Shown piece after piece: positions 50,519 through 59,054 of a stretch of DNA of 64,000 nucleotides. The notes beneath the pieces were generated by a model. It was given only the letters and a program-made list of their open reading frames with translations. It ran no database searches and was not told where the DNA came from. Numbering within the stretch: the stretch's first letter is position 1; each line of letters begins with the position of its first letter. A program made the position numbers and the translations under genes. Source of the stretch: Pseudomonas sp. Os17 (lineage in GTDB: Bacteria > Pseudomonadota > Gammaproteobacteria > Pseudomonadales > Pseudomonadaceae); contig NZ_AP014627.1 of the NCBI RefSeq assembly GCF_001547895.1, positions 3,909,501 to 3,973,500 on the forward strand, given 5' to 3'.

Positions 50519-51040
50519 TCACTTCGTTGAAACGATTTCTTTGATGTAGCTCTGGCAGGCCGCCAGGGCGATCAATCCCTGGTCACCGTCTCCGGTGATG
50601 GCGACAATTCGTTGAGCAACCGCTGGGTCAAGTTCGGCTCGCGTTCCTCCATGAACCACGCCGCAGGTGCCGGCGGTGGCTGGCACCCGACCGCCACCAC
50701 CCGAGGCGGCGGTGTTGAGTAGGACTGACAGCCGCAGGTCAGCAGTAGCAAGCCGATCACGCAGGCGAGCCTGGTTCGTTTGAGCATCGCGCAGCTCCTT
50801 GTAACGGGTTTCGTCATTTGCCTGCAGGCGATCCTCCAGGGCCCGGCGGGCGTCCTGCTGGGTTTCCTGCCAGTTGATCACCGCCGTGGCGGCCTGATCG
50901 CGGTCCCTGCTGTACGCCTCCGCCTGGTTAGCCAGATCCTTGCCGTAGGCATTGGCCTGCCACGTCCAGGCCAGCCAAGCACCCAGGGCGAACCCCAGCA
51001 CCAGGGCCAGGGCTGGCAACAACCAACCCGGGGCCTTCAC
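50519..51040 (-). CDS. Rz: Inner-membrane spanin subunit Rz
   Basis: A 173-residue protein with an N-terminal transmembrane anchor (about 6-28: LLPALALVLGFALGAWLAW) and a periplasmic coiled coil (YSRDRDQAATAVINWQETQQ onward). This is the Rz-type i-spanin layout. It overlaps the lysozyme stop by four bases and contains the Rz1 frame. With Rz1 it disrupts the outer membrane at lysis. Confidence 0.8.
   Translation of the reverse strand: MKAPGWLLPALALVLGFALGAWLAWTWQANAYGKDLANQAEAYSRDRDQAATAVINWQETQQDARRALEDRLQANDETRYKELRDAQTNQARLRDRLATADLRLSVLLNTAASGGGGRVPATAGTCGVVHGGTRAELDPAVAQRIVAITGDGDQGLIALAACQSYIKEIVSTK
50572..50787 (-). CDS. Rz1: Outer-membrane spanin lipoprotein Rz1 (embedded)
   Basis: A 71-residue frame inside Rz: signal MLKRTRLACVIGLLLLTCGC with a lipobox, then a Pro-rich segment (STPPPRVV, QPPPAPAAW). 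An embedded Pro-rich lipoprotein in an alternative frame of Rz is diagnostic of o-spanins. Lipidation at the first or second Cys of TCGC is possible. Confidence 0.78.
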   Translation of the reverse strand: MLKRTRLACVIGLLLLTCGCQSYSTPPPRVVAVGCQPPPAPAAWFMEEREPNLTQRLLNELSPSPETVTRD

Positions 51041-51588
51041 GCCAGCACCTCAAGGGCGCGCTCATACAGCACCTCACGATCCGCCAGGCCGTTGGTCCCG
51101 CCGTTGATGCGCTTGGTGATGGTGAGAAAGTCGCCTTTATCGGCCAGGGTGTTCAGCCCTGCCCGCTGCCAGAACCAACCCGCCGACAGCGCGGCATAGA
51201 CCGGGGTTTCCAGCAGTTCGGGGGTGTTGAGTAGTCGAGCATCGCTGAACAGCGCTTCGCTACAGGCTTCATAGTTCGCCCGGCCGGTGATCTGAATCAG
51301 CCCCCTGCCCCGGTACTTCTGGCCGTCGCCATCCGCTTCGGGTGTATTGCCCAGGCGCTTGGCCAGGGTACCGGTATCGTACTTGCTCAAGTACTGATTG
51401 CTGCCCAGCTCGCGAACCCACTGCAACTGGCCGGACTCGTGGCCGATCTGCGCGATGAAGGCCGCAATGCGCAGGCGGGTGATGATCGCGTACTTGCTCA
51501 TGGCTGCATTAAGAGCAGGAACAAAAACGCCGGCTTTAGCGCCGGCGTTGGGGAGGATCTGCAGCAGCTGCTGCACTGTAATCGTCAT
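51037..51588 (-). CDS. GH19 lysozyme/endolysin
   Basis: A 183-residue GH19 (chitinase-fold) peptidoglycan hydrolase. The probable catalytic pair is Glu51 (GHESGQLQ) and Glu60; YRGRGLIQITGRANY and the later INGG segment complete the site. It has no signal peptide, so release needs a holin, which is not seen here. It follows gpD, as in R-type pyocin clusters. Confidence 0.88.
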   Translation of the reverse strand: MTITVQQLLQILPNAGAKAGVFVPALNAAMSKYAIITRLRIAAFIAQIGHESGQLQWVRELGSNQYLSKYDTGTLAKRLGNTPEADGDGQKYRGRGLIQITGRANYEACSEALFSDARLLNTPELLETPVYAALSAGWFWQRAGLNTLADKGDFLTITKRINGGTNGLADREVLYERALEVLA

Positions 51589-51615
51589 GCCTGATATCTC
51601 CAGTGATGATTGGGG

Positions 51616-52659
51616 TTAAAGCTGCACAACCTTGAGCGGCTTGGTTTCTTTCTTTTTCTTGCCTTTGGCTTTCGCCTTGCCCTTCTTGCCGCCGTTGCAC
51701 TCGACGGTGGTGCTCCACCCGGACTGGGTGAACACCTGCTCGACCGAGTCAACCAGGTACTCGCCATCGAGGCCGACCTTGAAGCCCTGGGCATTGATCA
51801 TGCGTTCAGCGAATAGATCGGTTCGGCCGGGCATCTCCAGGCGCACACCGGCGGTGCTGCGGTTGAATGCCGCCAAACGCGCCTTGGCGGCCTGTTCGGC
51901 GGCGGACTTGTTCGGGTAGATGTGGCGGTCGGTGTGCACCGGCGGCAGGCCGTCCGGGGAGCCCTCGTTGCCCAGGTCGACGACCCGCAGCTTTCCGCTC
52001 TTCTTGTCCTGGTGCTTGGTTTGCACCGCCTTGTGGGTGCTCTTGTCACCCAGGCGGAACTGATAGCGGCTCACGTCGCTGCGAGTAATGGTGACAGTGC
52101 CAAGGGCCTTGCCGCTGGCGCTCTGCCCGGCCTGCCGGGGCAGCACCAGCAGCTTGCCGTCGGCCACCTTGGCCGTGCAGTCGTATTGCTTGGCCAGGCG
52201 GGTGATGAAGTTGAAGTCGGATTCATTGAGCTGATCGACCCGGGGCACCTTGGTGGTCACCGGGCACACCGGCTGCCAGCCATTGCGGGTCGCCACATCG
52301 CGCACGATCTGCTGCAGCGGGACGCTTTCCCAACTCCCGCTGCGGGTGGTCTTGCCACTGCCGCGCATGTCGCTGGCCTTGCCCCGGATCTCGATAGAGT
52401 CAGGCGGGCCCGTCACCACGACCTCGTCCACCATGTAGCGCCCAAGGCGGGTCAGTGACTGGCCGGCGTATCCCATGAACACCTCGATGCTCGCGCCCCG
52501 GCTGGGCAGCGCCACAGCGCCGTCGCGGTCGTCGATGCGCAGCTCAAACTCGTCCGACTCCATGCCGGGCTTGTCCGAGGTGCGCAGGGTCAACAGCCGG
52601 TCATTGATCAGCGCGGTGATGTTCTTGCCGTCCGCAATGATTCGGAACTCTGGTTTCAT
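51616..52659 (-). CDS. Phage late control protein D / baseplate hub (gpD)
   Basis: A 347-residue protein of the gpD/VgrG-hub family: N-terminal FRIIADGKNITALINDRLL, then GYAGQSLTRLGRYMVDEVVV and LNESDFNFITRLAKQY. It ends in a Lys-rich tail (GKAKAKGKKKKETKP). It forms the central hub under the tube. 28 bases separate it from the lysozyme gene. Confidence 0.88.
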   Translation of the reverse strand: MKPEFRIIADGKNITALINDRLLTLRTSDKPGMESDEFELRIDDRDGAVALPSRGASIEVFMGYAGQSLTRLGRYMVDEVVVTGPPDSIEIRGKASDMRGSGKTTRSGSWESVPLQQIVRDVATRNGWQPVCPVTTKVPRVDQLNESDFNFITRLAKQYDCTAKVADGKLLVLPRQAGQSASGKALGTVTITRSDVSRYQFRLGDKSTHKAVQTKHQDKKSGKLRVVDLGNEGSPDGLPPVHTDRHIYPNKSAAEQAAKARLAAFNRSTAGVRLEMPGRTDLFAERMINAQGFKVGLDGEYLVDSVEQVFTQSGWSTTVECNGGKKGKAKAKGKKKKETKPLKVVQL

Positions 52660-52676
52660 TGCTCAGGCTCCAGAAA

Positions 52677-52701
52677 TAGAAAACCCCGCACGTGGCGGGG
52701 T
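52677..52701 (-). terminator. Terminator between cargo gene and gpD
   Basis: CCCCGC and GCGGGG stem (52684-52700) followed on the minus strand by TTTTC. It lies just after the cargo gene at 52723-53163, so that gene seems to bring its own terminator into the tail operon. Confidence 0.6.
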
Positions 52702-52722
52702 CTCCTGATGTGAAAATACAAC

Positions 52723-53163
52723 TCACATATAATTAACAAATTTACTCTCTAGCACTTTATACATCGCTTCAAAAAGCTCTGTATCATCTGACATGTATCC
52801 ACCAACAATAATGTCATCCACACCACCTTCAATCTTTACAATAAAACCCGCATGATAACGAACACAAGACAAACTCAAAACATCTTCCACTACAACTCTA
52901 GAAGCCTTATTCAAAGATACCAGCAGCGCAAAACTGAGAGACTCATCATCTTCATATCTAAACTTGTCAACACTTAGCTCGTTAAACCCAGATGCAATAT
53001 TAACACCAAGTTTAACAGTTGCAACCGCACTACCACCATCATTAAGATACTTATCAAACCCCAATAAAATCTCATTAACCTTAGAGGTTATTCGCCTCCA
53101 GTTCGAATTACGCTCTTCTTCGGCTTGTTCATACTTACACAGTAACTCAAACGCTCTTGTCAT
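52723..53163 (-). CDS. AT-rich cargo protein inserted in the tail operon
   Basis: A 146-residue soluble protein (FELLCKYEQAEEERNSNWRR, then LALLVSLN-like SLSFALLVSLNKASRVVVED). The gene is visibly AT-rich beside GC-rich tail genes and has a terminator of its own. It separates gpX from gpD, which normally adjoin. Function unknown; a moron. Confidence 0.62.
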   Translation of the reverse strand: MTRAFELLCKYEQAEEERNSNWRRITSKVNEILLGFDKYLNDGGSAVATVKLGVNIASGFNELSVDKFRYEDDESLSFALLVSLNKASRVVVEDVLSLSCVRYHAGFIVKIEGGVDDIIVGGYMSDDTELFEAMYKVLESKFVNYM

Positions 53164-53212
53164 TCCTATTCCCTCTGGCCATGATTATTTAGCCATCATA
53201 ATGCCAGCCCTC

Positions 53213-53419
53213 TCAGTTCCACAACAAAACCGCAGCCCCAGTCTCGACCTGCAGCTCCGGCAGCACGATCAGCACCCCAGCCCGGAACGGCTGGGGCTCA
53301 TCGGCCAGCCCCTGGTTGGCATCGAGCACCGCTTCGACACTACCATTCAGGTGCCCGTAATACTGGTGGCACAGGCTGTCGAGCAGATCCCCTTCAGACG
53401 TTCTGCATGTCGTCGCCAT
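53213..53419 (-). CDS. Tail protein X (LysM-like)
   Basis: A 68-residue protein resembling gpX: GDLLDSLCHQYYGHLNGSVE, then NQGLADEPQPFRAGVLIVLP, a short LysM-type fold. It overlaps the gpU stop by 26 bases. Probably part of the tail tube-hub assembly. Confidence 0.8.
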   Translation of the reverse strand: MATTCRTSEGDLLDSLCHQYYGHLNGSVEAVLDANQGLADEPQPFRAGVLIVLPELQVETGAAVLLWN

Positions 53420-54239
53420 AGCTCACAAACTCCATCGAAAAGCCCTGTTTACGCGGGATACCCCCGGCCAGCAGGTGGCTCTGCTCCTCCTCAAGACTGG
53501 TCAGGCACCAAGTACCCAGCACTTCGCCATAGCCCGTGGTCAGGCTCAGCGGCTGCAGGCGTCGCCCGATGCTGCGCAGTTTTTGCAACTGACCCAGTCC
53601 CCCCTTGAACCCCGGAAACACCGCGCCCTTGAGAGTGATCTTGTCGTCACCCTGCCCTACCGCCTGCTGCGCAATGCTGCGGGTCAGGCGTTCCTGGCCT
53701 GCCCAGCGGAACCCGGTCTGACGGCGCAGCTCTTCAAAGGCTGCGGTGTCGAGGTTGAAGTAAAACGCTGCACCGGCAGCCCGGAACGGCTGAATGATCA
53801 GCAGGTGCGGGAACGGCTTCACCGCCTCGGCGGCCGGAGTACCCAGGCCGCCGAATGAACCGGTCGGAAGGATGTTGCCCAGGGACGGGCTGACCTGTCC
53901 GCCGATCCGGTTGATCGCAGCACTGGCCTTGGCGGTCTGCTCCTGCAACGTACCGAGCCGCTGCTGGATCTGCCCCGCTGCCGACACAGCCTGGCTGTAC
54001 TTGGCTGCCACCTCGCCAACAACAGACTGCGCGGCGGTGATGCCGCGCAAGGTCCGTTGCAGCTTGGCGCCCATCTCAGGCCCCACAAACGGGATGTTCT
54101 CCAGCTCCGAGGCAGCACCGGTAATCTCGCTGATGGCTCCGTTCAACGGGGTCAGCATGCCATCCGCGCTACTGCGCCCCGCCTCCCCTGCCTCGACCAG
54201 GGACTGGAACCCCGATTGCAGTTGCTCCATGTAAGCCAT
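53394..54239 (-). CDS. Tail protein U-like with N-terminal coiled coil
   Basis: A 281-residue protein. The N-terminal about 140 residues are Ala-rich helical (SQAVSAAGQIQQRLGTLQEQ). The C-terminal half is gpU-like (HLLIIQPFRAAGAAFYFNLD, SHLLAGGIPRKQGFSMEFV). R-pyocin clusters carry a similar long U protein. It acts at the tail terminus/baseplate end. Confidence 0.78.
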   Translation of the reverse strand: MAYMEQLQSGFQSLVEAGEAGRSSADGMLTPLNGAISEITGAASELENIPFVGPEMGAKLQRTLRGITAAQSVVGEVAAKYSQAVSAAGQIQQRLGTLQEQTAKASAAINRIGGQVSPSLGNILPTGSFGGLGTPAAEAVKPFPHLLIIQPFRAAGAAFYFNLDTAAFEELRRQTGFRWAGQERLTRSIAQQAVGQGDDKITLKGAVFPGFKGGLGQLQKLRSIGRRLQPLSLTTGYGEVLGTWCLTSLEEEQSHLLAGGIPRKQGFSMEFVSYGDDMQNV

Positions 54240-54248
54240 GGCACCTCC

Positions 54249-56807
54249 TTAAACGTGTGGTTCGTCAGACAGCTGGCGGGCCGCAGCCTGTCGGCTGAAT
54301 TCGTCGAACATCCGCCGCAGATGGGGTTCGACTTCCCGGGCCACCTGGGCCGGGTCCTTCACATCCCCTTGCACCGTGATTGGCACGGTCGGTGCGAAGG
54401 TGAATTGCTGGTCGACCTTGGGCACCTGCTTCGCAGGTTCGGGCGCCTTGAGCATTGCCGGCACAGCTGCCGACGGTGAGGCGGTCCCCATGGAGCGCAC
54501 CACCTGCCCCATCACCGGCGGCGTCTGCCCGGTCTTGAACGATTTCGCGATGTCGCCCAAGACCGGCGGGATATCCTTCCCGGCGTTGACCATCATCAGT
54601 GGCCCCGCTGCCGGCATCCGCTTGAGCGAATCGTCGGAACCAAACATCGCTTTGCCGGCATAGGAGCCCAGGGCATCACCCCCAAAGTAACCTACGGTTC
54701 CCCCGATGGCGGCACCGATAGCCCCGCCAATGGCCGTGCCGAGACCTGGAACGACGGAGCCGAGTGCAGCACCAGCGGCCAATCCCATTTTTGCGCCCAC
54801 CAACGAGCCTGCTAAGCCACCCGCCGCACCGCCATAACCTTCGGCCTTTTCATCACGGGTCTTGGCATTCTGGTAGGTGTCCGCAACCTTGAGGCCGGCG
54901 CTCAACACCGACAGCAAGCCCACCCCCTTAATCGCTGGCGCCAGTCCCTTGAACAGCGAACCTACCCCTTTCAGCGCTGTCGACCCGAGGCTCGCCGCGC
55001 CCTTGGCAACACGTCCCACGCCACCACCGCTAAAGACATTCCTGAGCGCCTGGCCGACGCGACCTAGCCGCCCCGCCCGTCCTGCACGCCCCCCTTTACC
55101 GCCCTTGCCGCCTTTCTTGTCCTTGCCACCGTCGAGGTCGTAATCGCCGCCGCCCAACCCGCCGGCGTTGGTGACAAACACCCGCTGAATCACGTTCGGA
55201 TTCCCCATCATCGAACCCCGGGCCACGTTGAGCAGGCCCTTGCCGATATTGAAGAGCGACACCACATTTTTCAGTGCTACAAGTCCAGCACCCAAGGCAG
55301 TGATGCCCACAACCAAGGGCGGCGCCTTTTCCGCCAATCCGGTCAGCGACTTCGCCACCCTGGTGATGTGCTTGGCTACCGCATCCGTTGCCGGCCGCAG
55401 AGCATCCCCCACGGCCCGCATGCCATCATTCATCGCATGAGCTGTTTCGGCCCACAGCTGCGAGGAAGTTTCCCGGCGCTCGGCCAGGTTCTTGTCGAGG
55501 ATGCCACTGGCGCTCAACGAGTCTTTCTTGAGCTGCTCGTACAGCTCCCGGTTCTGCGAGTACGCCGTCAGCGCCGCTTTGACCTGCATGTCGGCGAACA
55601 GATCGCCGGTTCGCAACGACTGCTCCAGCGCATCGAGCATGGCCTTAGCCTTGGCCGGATCAACCTCCTTGCTGATCTTGGCCTGGGCCTTCTCCATCTT
55701 CGCGGCCTTGGCCGGGTCGGTCGCCTTGATGTACTTCATGGCCAGGGCGAAACTCGACTCTAGGGTCGACATGCCACCCTGAATACCGGTGTTGAGAGAA
55801 GCGTGATAATCAATACCGGCATCCTTATACGCCTTGACCACTTCCCCGGAGCCAATCTTTTCCATCCAGTTTTTCAGGTTGTTGGCCGCTTCATCTGTTC
55901 CGCCGGCGGTCTTCATCTGCACCTGCAACATCGAGCCGAGCTGACTCACCGCATCCATGCCGTAAATCTTCATATTGCCCATGCTAGCCAACAACTGGGG
56001 AAACCAGCGCGCCATGTCGGATGCCTCAAAGCTGCCCGCCTGCCCCTGCAGGGCAATGGCCTCCAGGGCTTTCTCCATGACTTTGGGGTCAGTGATATTG
56101 GCGTTCTGCTGCAGCGCCTGGATCATGTTCGCCGTGTCGACCCCAGTTGCACCCTGCCCCACAGCGAACTTGGCCGCCACCGGCGCATAAGACAGCGCCT
56201 TGTCCAGCTCCATGCCGGCACCGACCAACTGGTTCACCAGGTCGGCCACATCGTTGCGGCCCATCCCGGTCTCTTGCGAGGTCTGAATGACCATCCGCGT
56301 CATCTGGGCTTCTTGCGGCTTGTTGGCCACGTCCGCCTTGATCGCAATGTCGCGGATGATCGCCTGATAGTCCGCGCTTATCTTGGTCGGAATGGCCACC
56401 GCCCCGACCCCGGCCACGGCCTGGCCGATCCCGGACTTGAGGCCCTCCTTGCCCTGCTGGATCTGCTGGTGCCCCTTGAGCTGCAGATCCGCACCCCTGG
56501 CCACGCGGCCGAGTGCCTGATACTCCTGGCGCAGTTTGTTTACCTGAATACCCTGCTTCTGCAGGCTGCTCAGGTTTCCCTCCAGCTTGCGCAACAAACC
56601 GGCGGCCGAGGCCGCACCGGTTTCGTGGGCCTTCTTCCATTCATCCCGCAGGCGCATGGTTTCGCCGATGGTGTTCTTCAGCACCTTGGCCTTGTTGCCT
56701 TGTTCCTCCAGCTTCTTGATCCGGCCCTCAACCGTTTTGAAGGCTGCCCCCACCGTCGAACTGACGGCGCCGCCGATCACCAGCCCCAACGCCAGTTTGC
56801 TTGCCAT
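54249..56807 (-). CDS. Tail tape measure protein
   Basis: An 852-residue protein: coiled-coil N-terminus to about 125, a TP901-like conserved block (about 150-350: AIIRDIAIKADVANKPQEAQ, NDVADLVNQLVGAGMELDKA). Hydrophobic Gly/Ala helices follow at about 490-515 and 660-740, then a Pro-rich end. Its length sets tail length. AGGTGA favours the ATG at 56807 over the GTG at 56816. Confidence 0.88.
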   Translation of the reverse strand: MASKLALGLVIGGAVSSTVGAAFKTVEGRIKKLEEQGNKAKVLKNTIGETMRLRDEWKKAHETGAASAAGLLRKLEGNLSSLQKQGIQVNKLRQEYQALGRVARGADLQLKGHQQIQQGKEGLKSGIGQAVAGVGAVAIPTKISADYQAIIRDIAIKADVANKPQEAQMTRMVIQTSQETGMGRNDVADLVNQLVGAGMELDKALSYAPVAAKFAVGQGATGVDTANMIQALQQNANITDPKVMEKALEAIALQGQAGSFEASDMARWFPQLLASMGNMKIYGMDAVSQLGSMLQVQMKTAGGTDEAANNLKNWMEKIGSGEVVKAYKDAGIDYHASLNTGIQGGMSTLESSFALAMKYIKATDPAKAAKMEKAQAKISKEVDPAKAKAMLDALEQSLRTGDLFADMQVKAALTAYSQNRELYEQLKKDSLSASGILDKNLAERRETSSQLWAETAHAMNDGMRAVGDALRPATDAVAKHITRVAKSLTGLAEKAPPLVVGITALGAGLVALKNVVSLFNIGKGLLNVARGSMMGNPNVIQRVFVTNAGGLGGGDYDLDGGKDKKGGKGGKGGRAGRAGRLGRVGQALRNVFSGGGVGRVAKGAASLGSTALKGVGSLFKGLAPAIKGVGLLSVLSAGLKVADTYQNAKTRDEKAEGYGGAAGGLAGSLVGAKMGLAAGAALGSVVPGLGTAIGGAIGAAIGGTVGYFGGDALGSYAGKAMFGSDDSLKRMPAAGPLMMVNAGKDIPPVLGDIAKSFKTGQTPPVMGQVVRSMGTASPSAAVPAMLKAPEPAKQVPKVDQQFTFAPTVPITVQGDVKDPAQVAREVEPHLRRMFDEFSRQAAARQLSDEPHV

Positions 56808-56836
56808 CTGATTCACCTATGCCCGAGTTGATGGGC

Positions 56837-56938
56837 TCAGTCCGTGAGCCACCAGACCATGTCGGAAAACCTCATGATCATGATTTCCTCGGCGGAGAAA
56901 TGCAGCTCGCTCGCGAGCCGCTTCGCCGCCATCTTCAT
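56837..56938 (-). CDS. Small GpE'-like frame (tail chaperone extension)
   Basis: A 33-codon frame (MKMAAKRLASELHFSAEEIM ending MVWWLTD) between the gp41-like chaperone and the tape measure. The same frame is open upstream for about 70 bases into the chaperone gene. This suggests it is normally made as a frameshift extension (see findings). Independent translation from 56938 lacks a strong ribosome site. Confidence 0.55.
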   Translation of the reverse strand: MKMAAKRLASELHFSAEEIMIMRFSDMVWWLTD

Positions 56939-56948
56939 CACCGCCGGG

Positions 56949-57254
56949 TCAAAGTTCGTCGTCTTGCACCAGGCGAAAATAACCGGCCTGCAGGCGCTGG
57001 TAATCCTTGAGGGTCATGCCCTCCAGATCCTTGGCGCCGACCTCGGCCAGACTGGAGAACAGCATGAGTTCGCGCTGTTCGTCGTCACTGCCAGCGGCAG
57101 TGTTAGCGGCACGCACATCCCGCACAGTGGGTGCGCGCAGAGTGACCTTGTCGCAGACCACGCCATTCATCTCCACCGCCTTGGTGAGGGTCACGGCCAC
57201 GCTCTCGGCGCACAGGGTCATCCAGGCCGGTGTCTTTTTCGATGCTTGAGTCAT
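56949..57254 (-). CDS. Tail assembly chaperone (Mu gp41-like)
   Basis: A 101-residue protein: EMNGVVCDKVTLRAPTVRDV then LFSSLAEVGAKDLEGMTLKD and YQRLQ, the phage tail assembly chaperone (TAC_7/gp41) pattern. It loads the tape measure protein during tail assembly. Family members in Mu are extended by a -2 frameshift. Confidence 0.8.
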   Translation of the reverse strand: MTQASKKTPAWMTLCAESVAVTLTKAVEMNGVVCDKVTLRAPTVRDVRAANTAAGSDDEQRELMLFSSLAEVGAKDLEGMTLKDYQRLQAGYFRLVQDDEL

Positions 57255-57265
57255 GAGTTTTTTCC

Positions 57266-57775
57266 TTACAGGCCCAGGGCCGAACGTTGAGCGGCGAGCT
57301 GGTCGACGCCGTTGATCACGCGCTTCATACCCAGCGCATCGATCTCGTAGATGAGGCGGCCGTCCACTTCCAGCTTGTAGTAGGTCAATGCCACGTTGTG
57401 CTTGATCTCAGCCTTGTCGCCGGCCTTCCAGTCGCCCATGTCGACCTCTTTGAGCATGCCGCGCAGGGTGACAATCACCGGGGTGACCTTGCCCTTGAGG
57501 CCCTTGAAGGCGCCCCGAAACACACCATTGAAGGCAGTACCGTCGGCCAGGCCGAAGAGCTTCAACGACTCGCGGCGTACGCCGGTGGTGGTAAAGCCGG
57601 CCTCTTGTTTTTCCATGCCCATGTCCAGTTCCACCGGCAGGTCCATACCGCCGGCACGGTGCTCCTCGGTCTTGAGCGTGAGCTTGGGCAGGGTCAGGCT
57701 CGGGACGTCGCCCTGGAAGCTGATGCCATCGGCGAACAGGTTCATGTTCGCCAGGGTTTCGGGAATCATTGCCAT
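57266..57775 (-). CDS. Major tail tube protein (FII)
   Basis: A 169-residue protein of the P2 FII/R-pyocin tube family: MAMIPETLANMNLFADGISF, GMDLPVELDMGMEKQEAGFT, then EIKHNVALTYYKLEVDGRLI. It forms the inner tube of the contractile tail. Confidence 0.9.
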   Translation of the reverse strand: MAMIPETLANMNLFADGISFQGDVPSLTLPKLTLKTEEHRAGGMDLPVELDMGMEKQEAGFTTTGVRRESLKLFGLADGTAFNGVFRGAFKGLKGKVTPVIVTLRGMLKEVDMGDWKAGDKAEIKHNVALTYYKLEVDGRLIYEIDALGMKRVINGVDQLAAQRSALGL

Positions 57776-57787
57776 TGCTGCGGCTCC

Positions 57788-58954
57788 TTAAGCGGCGGAA
57801 TCGAGGACTTCGGTCAACCACTGGTTGGTGACCTCGACACGGAAGTTCGGGTTTTCGGCGGGCGGCACGTCGGTAAAGCGGATGTTCCAGTACACCTTGC
57901 CCTGCTCCAGCTGGCTGGCGGTGTTGAGTTCGGTGTCCGCGTAGACCTCGAAATTGATGATCGCGCCCTGGTTCTTCAGGTCGCGCATAAATGCCCGCAG
58001 GCCCTCGGTCACGTCCTTGACATAGGTCGCGGTGATCGAGCGGTCGACCGCCCACTTGTGCCCGTAAAGGATCGCGTCCATGACGATGTCCATGGTTCGC
58101 ACCCGGGTGACAAACGCCCACTTCGGATCGCTCGACAGCGTGCGGTTGCCCCACAGCCGGAAGCCCGCATCACGAATGATCGTGGTGATGTTGGCGTTGT
58201 TCAGCAGGTTGGCCCGGCAAGTCTCGTCACCATCCAGAAACTCAATGGGGCGCGTGGTACCGGTGAGGCCGACAAACTCCTTGTTCGATGGTGAGGCCCA
58301 GAAGCCGTACTCGTTGTCGGTCCAGGCGAACAAGCCCGCTGCCCAGGCCGAGGCCGGCGCATCGACGGTGGCACTCTCCCCCGTGTCCCAGTACTGAATC
58401 CCCGGGTCGACCAGATAGGCCCGCTTGGCACCGAAGTTCTTGGCGTACTCCATAGCCGCTTCGTCGGTGGTGTTAGGACCGTCGAGGATCGCCAAGCCGC
58501 GTAGCTTGTCGGCCAGGGCAACCAGGGCTGTGCCGACCGGCAGGCCGGCGCTGTGCTTGGGAGCCACCAGCAAACGCGGCTGGGCATTGAAACGGCTCTT
58601 GCCGTCGAGCAGCGCTTGCAGGCCGGTACGCTTGCCGCTGGCCAGCACCCCACCGATGATCGCCGAGGTCTGCTGCGCGGCGTCCTGAACCTTGGCCACA
58701 CCGCATGCAACGATCACCGCCTTGGCGCGCTGGTAGATGGCCTTGCAGGCCTTGGTGATGGCCGCATCCGGGCCCCAGGCCGCGATGGCCTCGCGCTCGT
58801 TGGTGATCAGCAGCAAGTCGTTGGCCTTGGCGCTGAAGTCAGGGCCTTCGGTGAAAGTGTCCACCAGGCCGATGATCGAAGACGACGGTAGCGAAATGGT
58901 TCGCGTGCCGGTGTCCACATTAGTGACGGTAACGCCGTGAAAGAAACCACTCAT
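57788..58954 (-). CDS. Contractile tail sheath protein (FI)
   Basis: A 388-residue sheath protein: MSGFFHGVTVTNVDTGTRTI, LSAGLP-type core, FLDGDETCRANLLNNANIT and LWGNRTLSSDPKWAFVTRVR, the P2 FI/R-pyocin sheath pattern. It is followed 12 bases later by the tube gene. Sheath contraction drives the tube through the target envelope. Confidence 0.92.
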   Translation of the reverse strand: MSGFFHGVTVTNVDTGTRTISLPSSSIIGLVDTFTEGPDFSAKANDLLLITNEREAIAAWGPDAAITKACKAIYQRAKAVIVACGVAKVQDAAQQTSAIIGGVLASGKRTGLQALLDGKSRFNAQPRLLVAPKHSAGLPVGTALVALADKLRGLAILDGPNTTDEAAMEYAKNFGAKRAYLVDPGIQYWDTGESATVDAPASAWAAGLFAWTDNEYGFWASPSNKEFVGLTGTTRPIEFLDGDETCRANLLNNANITTIIRDAGFRLWGNRTLSSDPKWAFVTRVRTMDIVMDAILYGHKWAVDRSITATYVKDVTEGLRAFMRDLKNQGAIINFEVYADTELNTASQLEQGKVYWNIRFTDVPPAENPNFRVEVTNQWLTEVLDSAA

Positions 58955-59030
58955 GGATAAGCTCCAGACATGAAAAAGCCCCGCATGAGCGAGGTTGTGG
59001 GAGGAACAGGCGCCGAAGCGCGGGAAATAA

Positions 59031-59054
59031 AACGCCCCGTCAGTGCGGGGCGTT
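59031..59054 (-). terminator. Hairpin between chaperone G and sheath genes
   Basis: AACGCCCCG and CGGGGCGTT form a 9-bp stem with a 6-nt loop at the end of 59054-59479. On the minus strand it ends in TTTTATTT. It may partly terminate the upstream transcript and so set the dose between fibre/chaperone and sheath/tube genes. A second smaller GC hairpin (58975-59000) follows. Confidence 0.55.

Noticed and set aside
55803..56831. 342-codon plus-strand frame opposite the tape measure gene
   Set aside because: Antisense frame in GC-rich coding DNA. It has no ribosome site and no domain, while the minus-strand tape measure protein is clear.
57287..58294. 335-codon plus-strand frame opposite the tube and sheath genes
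   Set aside because: Same reason: the sheath and tube proteins on the minus strand explain the openness.
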